64,000 nt of DNA from Lepeophtheirus salmonis (Eukaryota > Arthropoda > Copepoda > Siphonostomatoida > Caligidae): assembly GCF_016086655.4 (NCBI RefSeq), contig NC_052137.2, positions 8,556,001-8,620,000 on the forward strand. The letters run 5' to 3'. A program made the translations under genes and the position numbers. The notes under the pieces are model-generated. The model made no database searches and was not told where the DNA came from. It saw only the letters and a program-made list of their open reading frames with translations. Shown piece by piece: positions 1-11,900 of this stretch (its first letter is position 1; each line of letters opens with the position of its first letter).

Positions 1-29
1 TTATTATGGCATACATACTTTATTTTCAG

Positions 30-3000
30 ATTGCTGCTCTGAATTATGAGGATAGTGAAGAGGAGGAGGACGGAGAAGAAGAGGAAGATGATGTCACTCA
101 TCAAGACGATCCTCTATGGGATTTGTATATTCATATTAGGGGTTTTACAACACCATCTGGGGTTAACCTTGCCGAACCTTTCTTCACCCTTCCATCCAAA
201 AGGGAACTGCCAGACTACTATCAAACCATTATGGAGCCTATTTCTTTGAATATGGTACTATATTTTTTTTAAATGTTGTTTCGATTTTCAAATTACAAAA
301 GATACCAGTCAATTTTTTTATTGAGTGCCCGAAGGGATTTTATCACTAAAACTCATCAAATGTTTAGTGAATCATTGAAATTAAAAAATATTAGCTCATT
401 AGTACCTATAAAATAAAAAAATCGCCGTAGTAGTACATGGAATATACAAAGTACTCGCTGAAAGTATTTCATTATAAACAAATTAATATATGAGGAATTC
501 TACTGCTAGGCGTGTATAGCTAATTAAGTTTTTATGAACTATAGTAGACACAATAAATCTTCTTTTAACTATAAATAGATGAATGACAATTTCTTTATGT
601 TTGTAGATTCGTAAGAAAATGAAAGCTGGTGAATACGCTCAATTAGTCGACCTTGCTGATGATCTCAATACCATGTTTGAAAATTGCAAGACCTATAATC
701 GGCCAGACTCACGCCTCTTTAAGGAAGGACAAAAACTTCAAAAAATAATGCATGCCAAATTAGAAGAATTAGAAGCTAGAGAGGACGAAGAGGACGAAGT
801 TGAGGAGGATGAAGAAGGAGAATCATCCCGTCTTGATGAAAGTGGTAATTCTTTGGAAGGTCGACCACGTAGTCAAAGAGCAAACACGCGGAAAAGAATG
901 AGGTCTCTTTATAATGCCGTTTTAAACTTTAAAACAGAGGATGAGTTGTCCCTTGTTGGCATGTTTATGGAAAAACCAAGTAAAAAGGATTATCCAGATT
1001 ATTATGAAATCATTACAAATCCAATTGATATGAGTATGATTGATGCTAAAATTAAAACAGGTGTTTATAAATCTGAAGAGGATGTAATCCAGGATATGAA
1101 ACTCATGTTTATTAACTGTAGAAGATATAATGAAGAAGGATCTGATATTTATAAGGATGCAAATTTACTTGAAAAAGTTCTAGTCACAAAAGCTCGAGAA
1201 ATGGGCATCAATGCAGGTCCTGGTCGAGGAAGACCTCGAAAGAAAAATTTAACACTTAGTCAAAAGTTAAAGATTCTTTTCGAAACCCTTAGAGATTATA
1301 AAGATCATAAAGGACGGCAGCTCTCTCTTATATTTCTTCGCCTGCCGAATCTAAGAGAGTTTGCCGACTATTATGAAACTATTAAAAAGCCAATCGATTT
1401 TGAAAAGATATCTGGGAAAATGAAACAAAATGCTTATGAGTCTGTTGAAGAAGCACTAAGAGACTTTATTCTTATGTTTGACAATGCCTGTAAGTACAAT
1501 GAACCTGACTCTCAAATATACAAGGATGCCATAACTTTGCAGTCCCTTGCACTTAAAACAGTTCGGGGTATGACAGATGAATCATCTGCATCAATATCCA
1601 AAATTCCTAACATTGGCTTAGCAGTGAGGGATATACTTAGAAGTATTTTTTACAATACCTATGAACATGCTGATGAAGATGAACGAAGGTATTCAGATTC
1701 TTTAGGTGAGCTTCCTAGTTATGATGAAGAAGGACCTGGAGCTAAGGTTTCGAGGCCTCCGATGAGCTTAGAATTAATTAAAAGAAGAGTAGATAAAGGT
1801 TTTTATAAGAGACTAGATGTTCTCCAGAAAGATGTATTTTCAGCTTTTGACAGAGCAAGGAGTCTCACAAGAACGGATTCACAAATTTTTGAGGACTCTG
1901 TTGAGCTTCACAAGTTTTTTATTAAATCTAGAGATGAAGTTTGCCAAAACGGTGACATTCTTCAGTCACGTGCACTTTTATATACTGAGGCTGACTTTTT
2001 AAAAGCACTGGAAAAATTGAAAAAAGAAAAGTCTGCAACTGAAGAGCCTTCACCACCTGATTATATATCTCCAGATGATGAGGACGATGGGACTCGTGTC
2101 TCTTTTAATAATCAAGAATATAGAGCAGGAGACTTTGTTTATATAGAAGAAGGTATTTACTTAATAGAATCAATTCAAGGGGAGACCTTTACTGGAAATC
2201 GTTTTTATCGACCCTCCGAGACTTATCATGTTCCTACTAGAAAATTTATTGAGCATGAAGTCTTTCAAAGTGATTTGAGAAAAACGATATCCTTTACGGA
2301 AATTGTAGGGAAATGTTGGATCATGCCTATAAAGGACTTTCTACGTTATAAGCCACAAGGTGGGTAGCTTGCAGCCTCCACTGTATTTCAATATTTACTT
2401 TATTATATAATTATTTTAGGTTTTGATGAATCTGACGTTTACGTCTGTGAATCTCGATATAATACACGACTTCGATCCTTTAAGAAAATTTACAAAAATT
2501 ATTGGATGATCCCTGACAATCTTATGTTGGGAATGCGGCAGGAGCCTCTTCAATTGAAGAGAGTCTCTGAAGCTGAACACCCCCCTCTTCCTGAAGAGAT
2601 TCCTTTGAACCCTCCCCCTCCGAATGTTGTATGGAACTTTCCGCCTGGTACAGCTCTACCTCAAAACCCAATTTCTGATGGAGGGTTGACCTACTTTGAA
2701 CAGTACACGATACCTGGACCCATTACGCTCAAAAGAGGTGACAGCGTTTATGTCAGAGCTGAAAACGGTAAAAACCTCATAGTACAAATCGATTCCATGT
2801 GGACCAATGCCGAGTAAGTTATCACCAATAAGTATTATAATAGTAACAAATATTTATTATTCATCTCTAGGGGAATGGCCTATTTCTATGGGGCTTGGTA
2901 CGTGACACCAAGTGAAGTACCTCATAACCCGACACAAATGTTCTATAAGAGAGAAGTCTTTCTATCAACAATTTCGGATATTAATCCCCTACTCTCAGTC

Positions 3001-6000
3001 GTTGGTAAATGCTGTGTTATGGATGCGAGCGATTATATCATTGGGCGTCCAACATCCTATGTAGAAACCGATGTCTATGTTTGTGAGTCCGTATTCGATG
3101 AAACCAAAAGGGTTATTAGGAGTTCTCTTCCAAATGGAGGTGGCCTTAAACGCTATGAATATTCCTCTTTAGTCACTAACGATGAATTATTTTATTTCAA
3201 AAAACCTATTTTGCTGCAAAAGGTACCAATAACTATTTTATAATAATTAGTCTAATCTATTTCCTCATTTTTTTGTGATACATTAGGAAGCATCTCCCTT
3301 ACTTCCGAAGGTTAATTGTGAACCAAGTGTAGACACTGAGGATTCACTTGACTATAGATCCTTGGATTCTCCTGATAACGATGGGTCGCCCTACGGTCGA
3401 AGATCTAGTAAATTAACGCCAAAGAAAATCGTTACTGCCTACACTCTTTTTTCGAGTGAGGTTCGGAAACAGATCACTGAACAAAATAAAGACTGTTCCT
3501 TCGGTCAAATTAGTCGAATGGTTGGGGACAAGGTATTATTAAGTCGACTCTTTTGTAATTTCTGTTTAAACAAAATACCTATTATTATTGTTTATTTTTT
3601 TAGTGGAGAAGGCTTTCAGACACGGAGAAACAGTTTTACGAGTATAGAGCCAAAAAAATCAATGATGAAAGTGCAGCAAAAACACTGAGGGATGGAAGTG
3701 ATGATAGGTAAGGCCTTTGTTTAAGCATTCACTTTTGTTCTACATACATAGTAACAGCTCTGTTGATAATTCATAAAAGCAAAATCTGAGATTCTCACTC
3801 GTATTTCTTTTCTTTTTTTCCCCCTTGATTATGAACTTATTTAGATCCGTACATTCCTTGGACAGAGCTGACAGTAAGTCACGTTTTCAGTTTTTTTAAA
3901 GAAAAAGAAACAATCCTTTCAAATTTTTATTGTTTTTTTTTATCTATCTACTACTCTCCTCTATCCTAAACTATGTCACAAATAAGCGCATGATATATTT
4001 TTTGATTAATTAAAATCATTAATTATGTAGTTTTCACACCTTCAAATCTTTGTCTGAATATTATTTGTAGTTTTTTTTTACAATTATGTTTTTATTTTTT
4101 TTATATATTTTTTCCCTCTTATTTTCATTTTTCTTCTTAAACTTTCTTCCTGCATGTGAACAAATCCTATTTAGTCCTTCATCTGAGTCCTTCAACAATG
4201 TAAGCCCTACGTCAACAGCCACGAAGGTCGCTTTAAAGTCCTCTGTTCCACAAATGAATGGAAATTCCCTTCCTCGTAAGTAGTAATAATAAACCAACTT
4301 GATGGTTGTGGGAAACCCCATTTGCTTGGTGTCAGGGCCGGTTTTAGCGTGAGTAGGTCCTGGGGCAAAGATAACACGGCGTTACTTTGCAATCACAAAA
4401 ATACATGAGTACATTTTATATGTTTGCCCGCACGTCATACTTTATCTTTCATTCTCGAAATTGGAGACGGCAACAGCAAAATTCAATTATTGCAACCTTT
4501 TAAGAATGAGAAAATAATTTCGCATAACAAATAAAAATTTTTGGAGTGGGAGGAGAGAAATCTCGACTTTTTCGAGATATTCGGACAATTATAACTTTGG
4601 AGGACCATGAGAGTAAATGAAAGGTCTCATTATTTGGAAGAGTCGATCTGTGGACTGAAGGAATAAATTAAGTACTTAACTTTTTCTTGTATCTACGATG
4701 AACCATTACAGTATAATTATAGGATGTAAGTAAGAGGTATCATGGAGATGAACTTCTATATCATCAAATTATTTGAGCAATTGTGATCGATTGAGTCGAG
4801 ATCCTGATTCAATAATATATTATTTTCTGTGCGAAATTATTTCCTTATTATTATAAGTTTGCAATAATTGAATTTCAACTATCTGCTGTCTCCAATTTGG
4901 AGATAGAAATAAACATAGAGTTTATTTTGTTGTCAATTTTTCTGCTTTTGTTCGTCTGAACCTTGATTGGTTGAATTAGAATTAGCTCTTGTTAAGTTGC
5001 TGTGTACAATTATCAACAATTATTTAATAATAATTTCATAGTTGGAATGAATGAAATGTATATGTCTGCCCAATAAAAAAAGTAGCGCAATTTTTAGACT
5101 ACTAATTGTAAACCTGTGTGAAGGCCACATTGATAAAAATGTTTATTTTCATTAATTGAACCTTAGTAAAAACTCTGAAATGGTTCTTGAGGACGATAAA
5201 AGCCTAAGCCTTTCATTATCTTAGCAGGGATAGCTCATTTAATATACGTAAGAATTTTTTTATATCTTTAACCAATTATTTTGCTGCTATATTGATAACT
5301 TAGGGATAATAGATTCTGAATAAAATTGTTAAGGGATACGTAAGGTTCTATTTTAAGTCGGTTTGAATTATTTTACTTGCATGATATATGAGTTAAGATC
5401 GACGTAAGTCAGATTGGTTTCTATCTGAAGAATTTAATTTAAACTATTACTACGAAAGGAAAATAGTTAATTTTGGTATTTTATTTAAATTAACTACTAA
5501 GCTAAAGCTAAGTAAGGACAAGAGTTATAAGAATGATTCTAAGTGGTGTCCTTATTTAGGACTGAAAAACGCAGTCCCGTCCAATTCAATTCGGCCCTAA
5601 AACTTATTAAGTTCGGTCCTTGATGACGTCACTCCATTTTTTTACTTTTTTAAAAATCAGTTTTAGGTTGTACAATATATGACAATAAGGCCCTGGACTG
5701 GACTAGACCGAATAAATAAGGACTGACACAACACTAATTGTAAGGATTGTTCTTACTACTAACCGATCATGAGCCTTATTATTTAAGGTATAATGATAAA
5801 TATGTGGAACTATTTTCTTTCCTTTCTTTAAATAAAAAATATTCTGGAGCGGCATTTTTTTTAATAAAATAATGTATGCATATTCAATCAATATTACTTT
5901 TTTAGAAAATAGTCTTTCCTTTTTAATTTATATACATATTTCATTGATTGAGTGTTTTTCTGTCTAAAAAAAAAAAATTTTTTACTTACTTTTTTTTTTT

Positions 6001-7955
6001 TTTTTTTTTGGAAATGCTCAATCTTTTATTAGAAATGTCATATTGAAAAAGAAATTATCCAGAGCGGTGCCCCTAGTCAAGTGCATGGCCTGAGGCACAT
6101 ATCACTCTAAAACCGGCACTGGCGGTTGTGTTACGCTTCTGTACATTTCCCTCTTGTACCTTTCTCATTCACTGAACGTCAGACAACTAGATGAAGTGCT
6201 TTCTCAAAACTCTCCCCGTACGAACTCTTATGATGAATGTTCTCTATTAAAAAAAATAAAGTATCTCCATTGTACGCTGATAGCAAGACAGACAGTCCCG
6301 TACCACCTCACGTTAATTCCTCATACTTACAAATGCGCATGCTCTGATTGTATTCATTTTTTTTTTGACAAGTCATGGACGTGTAACATAAATTAAAATG
6401 ACTTTTTAATCATGTAATATATCATCTCTTTATTCACAGCCTCCACCGTCATTGCGGCATGTGCAGTCACAAATACTGTCGTCAAAACAACGGAGCCCAT
6501 TTTCCACAGCGTTCCACCTCGACCGCAGAAACTTCTTCATTCAGAAGCATATATTAAGTAAGTTAAGATTTAGAGTTCTACTCCCTGTAGCTCGTCAACA
6601 CAAACACAGTTATTGAGCGATTGTTCTTTTAAAAAAAAAAAAATATGCATTAACATTAATCCTTCGTAAGTGCCGAAAATTGTACTTAAAAGTCGTCCTG
6701 TTACAATTAAAGAAAAATAGTATGAAATATTTAACGATATAAATTCACTCATAAGTTGCATCATAATTACACCATTTTGGGGGCTTTAACTTTATTTTTT
6801 TTACTATATAAAATGGACAAACTTCCAATCAATTTCAATAATCATCATTCAATCGCTTTGTTGATTTAAAAAAACGACCACATATGTATTAAATACTACT
6901 TGATGCAAATGATAACATTGAATATAATCAAAATTGTATGTAAATGTGTACTACTTTTTATTTTTTGTATCCATTTGGGACGAGAAATTTAGGATATTTG
7001 GATAAAAATATCTCATTCTAATGATAAATTTTTATCTACAATATGGAAATAAGATTGTATAACGATGTAATTACATATTTTGACTACATTTTATGGTCAG
7101 ACAGACATATAATAAAACCAGGCAATAGTGGGATACAAATTTTGATGGACAGTAAGGTCCTTTTATTTTTTATTCCCTTATTAACGTGATCCAATATTTA
7201 ACTATTTTCCTTACATATTAATGGAGAAAAAAATGGCAGACATCATATAAAAACTACCTATTAATCTGGAGGTTCTCATTTTTTAATATGAAGCCCATAA
7301 CTGACAGAAATGACGTGCCAACGAAATTTATAAATTAGGAGCTTCCTCGTTCTTGTTCAAGATTGATGTTGTGTTGACGTCCCACTAAAGGTTTCTCTCT
7401 CTCTACATATATATATATATATATAATGTTGTGTACAATTTGCAAATTCTTAGTTTTAAAAGGCCAACTATACATTAAACCCATCATTTCATTTTCATCT
7501 TTTGAAGATGATGTAGTAATGATCAATGAAACTGTGAGCATTTATTTACTGTAATACATACATTTTAGTAATTTGTATTAAAATAGACACTACTAATATG
7601 TCGATTATCTATGTGGCATGATCCTCACAGTACTCTAAATCCTTGATTTAAAATGTTTATCTCAATTTTTGGTTGAAACTTGTACATAATATATAAGAAG
7701 TACACCTCACCTTTATTTTAATTTTAATATTATTTCATAAATAGGTACATTGAAGGACTCACAACAGATAGTTCCACGATTTCCAACTGGGATAAACAAC
7801 TCTGCGCCTCCAAGGATAACACGAAAACAGATGAAGCCAAGCTACCTGCTCATTGGCTCTCTGATAACGGGGATCATGGAACTTCCTTAGATGCACTATG
7901 GGCCCTTAGAGAATTCATGATGACGGACCATTTAGGTCTTTACAAAATATGCTAA
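30..7955 (+). CDS. PBRM1: Polybromo-1 (BAF180), 3' part: bromodomains 3-6, two BAH domains, HMG box
   Basis: Chromatin-targeting subunit of the PBAF (SWI/SNF) remodeller, acting in the nucleus. I join nine GT-AG exons: 30-254, 607-2359, 2420-2813, 2871-3222, 3287-3532, 3604-3707, 4175-4275, 6440-6557 and 7745-7955. All phases agree and the total is 3504 nt (1167 codons plus stop). Domains by in-window residue: acidic tract (about 6-22), bromodomain 3 (about 26-110, split by intron 1), 4 (about 173-265), 5 (about 290-390), 6 (about 414-518), BAH1 (about 573-700), BAH2 (about 763-905), HMG box (about 949-1020) and the conserved C-terminus, where LLHSEAYIKYIEGL and LPAHWL match the vertebrate protein. 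Bromodomains 3-5 keep the acetyl-lysine Asn (KTYN, RRYN, CKYN); bromodomain 6 has SLTRTDS instead. The start codon and bromodomains 1-2 lie upstream of the window. Identification is firm; the exon 6-7 junction (3707/4175) is the least certain. Confidence 0.95.
255..606 (+). other. PBRM1 intron 1
   Basis: GT-AG intron splitting bromodomain 3 after its PISLNM segment. It is AT-rich and I see no coding or repeat signal in it. Confidence 0.8.
3708..4174 (+). other. PBRM1 intron 6, T-rich
   Basis: Lies between the HMG-box exon and the exon at 4175-4275. Long T runs precede the acceptor. It contains an exon-like stretch at 3845-3873, flanked by AG and GTAAGT, but that stretch is 29 nt and breaks the frame, so I leave it out. 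Confidence 0.65.
4452..4911. repeat. Foldback repeat with long inverted arms
   Basis: The left arm holds AAATTGGAGACGGCAACAGC and ATTCAATTATTGCAA. The right arm carries the reverse complements (TTGCAATAATTGAAT, GCTGTCTCCAATTTGGAG), followed inwards by matching AATAATTTCGC blocks. The arms run about 80 bp. Related single arms occur near 17720 and 19125. Confidence 0.6.
5542..5735. mobile_element. MITE of the AGTGTTG family
   Basis: 194 bp with inverted ends: AGTGGTGTCCTTATTTAGGA at the left, and AATAAATAAGGACTGACACA followed by ACACT at the right. It carries a TGACGTCA octamer near 5622. Other copies are at 19351-19535 and 28116-28294, with larger relatives at 53.7-55.2 kb. Confidence 0.7.
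6558..7744 (+). other. PBRM1 intron 8, with TA microsatellite
   Basis: Intron between the exons encoding LLHSEAYIK and YIEGL. It holds an (AT)n tract at about 7407-7425 and a transposon-end fragment near 6588 (GCTCGTCAACACAAACAC, the terminus type of the MITE at 13611-13848). No other coding signal was seen. Confidence 0.65.
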
Positions 7956-8310
7956 AACATTCCATTGTATGTTGGAGTGATGATCCTAACATAATATTAG
8001 AAAGCTTCCCTCACTTCGTTATCTCAGAAGCACCTCCCATTCTATCTTTCCCTTTTTATATTCAAAATTAGTTCGATTTGTGTGAGGGAGAGAGTGCCCT
8101 AAACCCCACTTAACTCTCTCCCAATTTGTTGTTGTTGTTGCCGGACGCTTTTAATCTATTGTGTACTTAGATACTTGGATGTAATTCTATTGTCTATTAT
8201 AACTTATTCTTTGATCCTCTCTCCATCTTCTTGTCTAATTCTTTTTTTCTAGTACCATTGTCTATTCCATTATTATATTACAACATATAATATGTATTTA
8301 CATTTATTAA

Positions 8311-8316
8311 AATAAA
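8311..8316 (+). terminator. Candidate poly(A) signal for PBRM1
   Basis: AATAAA about 355 nt after the PBRM1 stop codon, followed by a T-rich stretch as expected downstream of a cleavage site. Confidence 0.5.
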
Positions 8317-8399
8317 TGTTCTTTTTTTATTTCTCTTTTGTTTCACATATCAAAATATATTGATTGTTAGTTTCATTTATATATAAAAATTTGTTTTAA

Positions 8400-8405
8400 T
8401 TTATT
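8400..8405 (-). terminator. Candidate poly(A) signal for Shc
   Basis: TTTATT on the + strand (AATAAA on -), about 500 nt after the Shc stop. Further copies at 8327-8332 and 8303-8308 could serve instead, which would overlap the two 3' UTRs. Confidence 0.35.
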
Positions 8406-8680
8406 TTTTCTCTCGTAGTACTGAGGTAAAAAAAAAATGACATTCAGAGATAAAATATTAGAATATATGGTTATCTTGTCTGGTCGCGTTTCTTTCAGCT
8501 AAATCACATTTGATAAAATAGTAATTATTAACAAGATATTATCTATATAGTATATAAAATCCTTCATAAAACAACATTATGAAGGAAAAGTGGGGGGAGG
8601 GAAGAATCCATAAACATATAAATAAATATATAATTATTTTGTCAATCTAAATGGGGGGGTTCATATATAATTTTTCTCAA

Positions 8681-8697
8681 TATATATATATATATAT
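8681..8697. repeat. TA microsatellite in Shc 3' UTR region
   Basis: Uninterrupted TA dinucleotide run between the two convergent genes. Confidence 0.8.
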
Positions 8698-8902
8698 TAT
8701 ATATTTTTCTGATTGTATAAAGTATTCTCACTCACACAATGATTAATAACACACAGCGAAGTGTCCACACACACATTAACAGACGAGGAGTGGGGGGAAA
8801 GAAGAAATATAAGCCATACTAAGATGCAGTTAAATACACTCGCTCGTTGTACTTGTACTGGTAAGAGATGAGATGATATTACACATTTTAACACTTCTCA
8901 CA

Positions 8903-11900
8903 TTATGTTTGATATCGATAGACTGGAAATAAAAGTCGTAGCGTGGATTCCGCAGATATGATGGGTAGTCCGTTGTCAAGGTGATGATTCACTAAATGAC
9001 TTACAGAGTCAAAACTCCTGTCTTTTGTTCTAACTATGCCCTGAGGGTCCACAAGTAAAAGATGTTTTTTAGAGTTATTCTGCATCCCTGTGAGAACATA
9101 TTGTCCTGGAGATCCGAGAGACTCGCGTACTAGGAAGTCACCATCCTAGAGGGAAATATAACAATATTAAAATATAAAGAATTAAATATTTCTATATACT
9201 TTTTGAAGAAGAATCTCAGACTCCTTTCGACTAATGGGTCCATGAAACCATACTTCAGAAACTATATCACCACTGCCACCACCTCGAGCAGCACATGACG
9301 TAGGGAGCTGGGGTGTCACAGGAGAGGGAAGGGATGATGAGTTCGCAGGGAAGGGACTCATATCGAATGGATCGCGAACCTTCAATTTCTCTTCCCGACT
9401 TGCGTTGACAACGTCTCCGTTAATATATTCCGGCTCAGATTTGACTGAAGGCCCTATTTCAGTGTTGAAATCGATGAGATTGTTACTCGCAGACACCATG
9501 GACTCTATAAATGAAAATAACAAGAGAGTTGAGATTTACATAACATTCATATAAATAATACTCTACCTCTGGGTTCCAAGGGTGGTTTCTTCCCTGGTAA
9601 GTCATTATAATACTCTACGTCATCGGATTTGGAACTATTTCCTTGTGATTGCATGGATTTAACAGAATGTTGTTGCTTGATCGGAGGAGCTCTCTTCAAA
9701 TATTCTTTAAAACTGTCAAAATATTAATGAATAAGTCGTCAGATAGCGAGGGTAAAAATAAAGTAATCCTTACCGTAGTTCAAAAGCTTGACCAATAGTT
9801 GTGATAACCTCTTGGGCACGACCACCCGTGCACTCTATGACATAACAGGACCGAGTCCCCCCATGAGTTTTATCTTTTGCGACATAGGCAACATAATTTG
9901 ACGTATCTGCATCCCCACCAGAAGCAAAGGAAATATTGGGCATGATATGGGTTAAGACAGCTTTACCCGTATCGTAATCAGATAACTTAAGCCATAGACT
10001 AGTAACAGTAAGCTGAAAGGATGAGCCAGATCGTTCCATATTGGGAGAATCATCCAACATTCGAGTCACATTGGGATCCGTTGTTCGTTTATTGTCAGAA
10101 ACTTGACGCCCAGCAGCTTCACACACACGATTAATACATTCTCTATTTGATTCGGGGTGGGTGGGTAAAAAAGAAATAAATGAATGGATTTAATTTAAAC
10201 AGAAAATCGGTCTTACTTTGCAATGGCGGATCGTGTATCAAAGTCCAATACCTTCATAGAAGTATTGACTTTTAAGGAACCAATATATTGAACAGCAAAG
10301 TTAATGCCGTCCTGCACAAATAAAATATCGGGATGGAGCCATCCCCTAGCGGGCTTACTGACAATGTTTAAATTACTGCTCCTCAAGGACATCCTCTTGG
10401 AGGTAGTTTTAGGCGTAGTAGTAGTAGTAGTTATTGGAGGTGGAGGAGGAATGATTTTTTTACAGGCGGAGGTGGGATCCGGCTGATATCTCAGATTGAA
10501 ATCGATCGAAGAAGACGACCGTCCCAAAGAGGGTCGAGGCAAGTCCACGCTGACTTGAGTACTTCCCACTTCTCTAGAATATCTGTAAATAAATGTTATG
10601 TAGAAATGAGAGTGTTTTAGACTTTGACAAGTCAGACACACACACCTGCATGAGGAATCTATATCCACAAGATGTCTGTGATTCCTTTCCAGAGATCTTG
10701 TTTGACGAGTTAGCTCATTCAATTGACTAAAGCGAAGTCTATCCTCGAGAGATTCGGTGGAGAGTGAGAAGGATAGATTGGATGGAGAATTTCGACTAGG
10801 TGGAGAAGAGGATTTGGCACTCCCTCCAATTGTAGGTGCAGGGGGTGAAGTACTCCCGTCGTTGGTGGAAGAAGAAGCCGCAGAAGTTGCTTTTTTAAAA
10901 TCCTTAAAGAGCCGTCTCGTAAGAGAACGTCGTCTTTGAGTATCACCTAATAGTTCACAAGGAACACAAATCTCTGACGAGGAAGAAGATGTCGAGGAAG
11001 AAGAGTGAGTGACTTGCTCCGATGCACTCGTGACCTCTTTGGAGAAACGAGGGGTTGACTTTCGACGATGGTCGTGTAGTTTGTGAATGACGTGTTGAAG
11101 GATATTGGAGAAGGAGGAACGCGTACAGTTGTTGTTTTTGCTCCGACTCTGATTGTTTCCTCTTGAGTGTGGTAATGGGGTTTGCGGATGTTTGGCCTTT
11201 GTGTTATTCTCATTAAAGGATCTGGAGGGATCTAAAAAAAGAAAAAAAAAAGAGATCTGTCAAATGTTGAGAAAAAGAATGTCAAAGAAACATTAATGTT
11301 ATTGAATAATAAATGATAGTAGTAGATATTTAACGTTCTCTAAAGCAATGATATTATGGAGGGAATTGAAAACCTTATCAGTAAGTACTCTATTCTTGTT
11401 GTTGATTGTAATTTGTGTGGTGTTCAAAACTAAATAGTCGTTGTGGCCCTAGGTAGGTATTCATTTTCGTCCACTAATATTTTATCGCAATCAATAACAA
11501 AATACGCTTCTTAACTTTACTTTAACTTGACGCATATCTTTTAAAAAAAGTTCTTTTTTTATAGCAAAAGAAGCTTCTCCCCCTACTCTTTTTCTTCTGT
11601 AGGTAATGGCGCATAAAAAAAAAGACGAAAGTCTAATTCATTCATTCATCCTTTTATTTATTTACTTATTTATTTTTCAAACTTCTTCTTTTTTTTAAAA
11701 GTATTTCTTGTACATACTAAATATTATTATGCATGCCTTCTTCACCTGAGAATAACACTACAACAAACTAGTGATGTCATGGATCCGAAGGTATTGTTAA
11801 CAAACTGCTAAACTAAGAAAAGCGAATAATCCGCGAACCCTTTTTCTAAATATGGCCCCCACCGTGAATGTCTATGGAGTAGTTCCAAAAAGAATGAAGT

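Larger units (their letters stand above)
4333..6121. mobile_element. hAT-like non-autonomous element inside PBRM1 intron 7
   Basis: The ends are inverted repeats: left CAGGGCCGGTTTTAG, right (reverse complement) CAGTGCCGGTTTTAG. There is no transposase frame. The 8-bp flanks, cttggtgt and gcggttgt, agree at only 4 positions, so the target duplication is eroded or absent. It contains a foldback (4452-4911) and a MITE (5542-5735), and ends with a long T run near 5990-6009. The hAT assignment rests on the CAGGG-type terminus and is an inference. Confidence 0.55.

Noticed and set aside
3362..3688. 108-codon ORF over the HMG-box exon
   Set aside because: It starts in a different frame from the HMG exon and reads through the intron at 3533-3603; the spliced PBRM1 model explains the region.
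3845..3873. Micro-exon candidate in PBRM1 (AG before, GTAAGT after)
   Set aside because: It is 29 nt long; including it breaks the reading frame into 4175-4275, whereas joining 3707 directly to 4175 keeps the phase and gives 1167 codons overall.
10304..10939. Plus-strand ORFs opposite Shc
   Set aside because: Antisense shadows of Shc exons 2 and 3, with no family pattern.
10719..10946. 75-codon minus-strand ORF overlapping Shc exon 2
   Set aside because: A different frame from the spliced Shc model; the frame used by Shc is open over the whole exon and phase-compatible at both ends.
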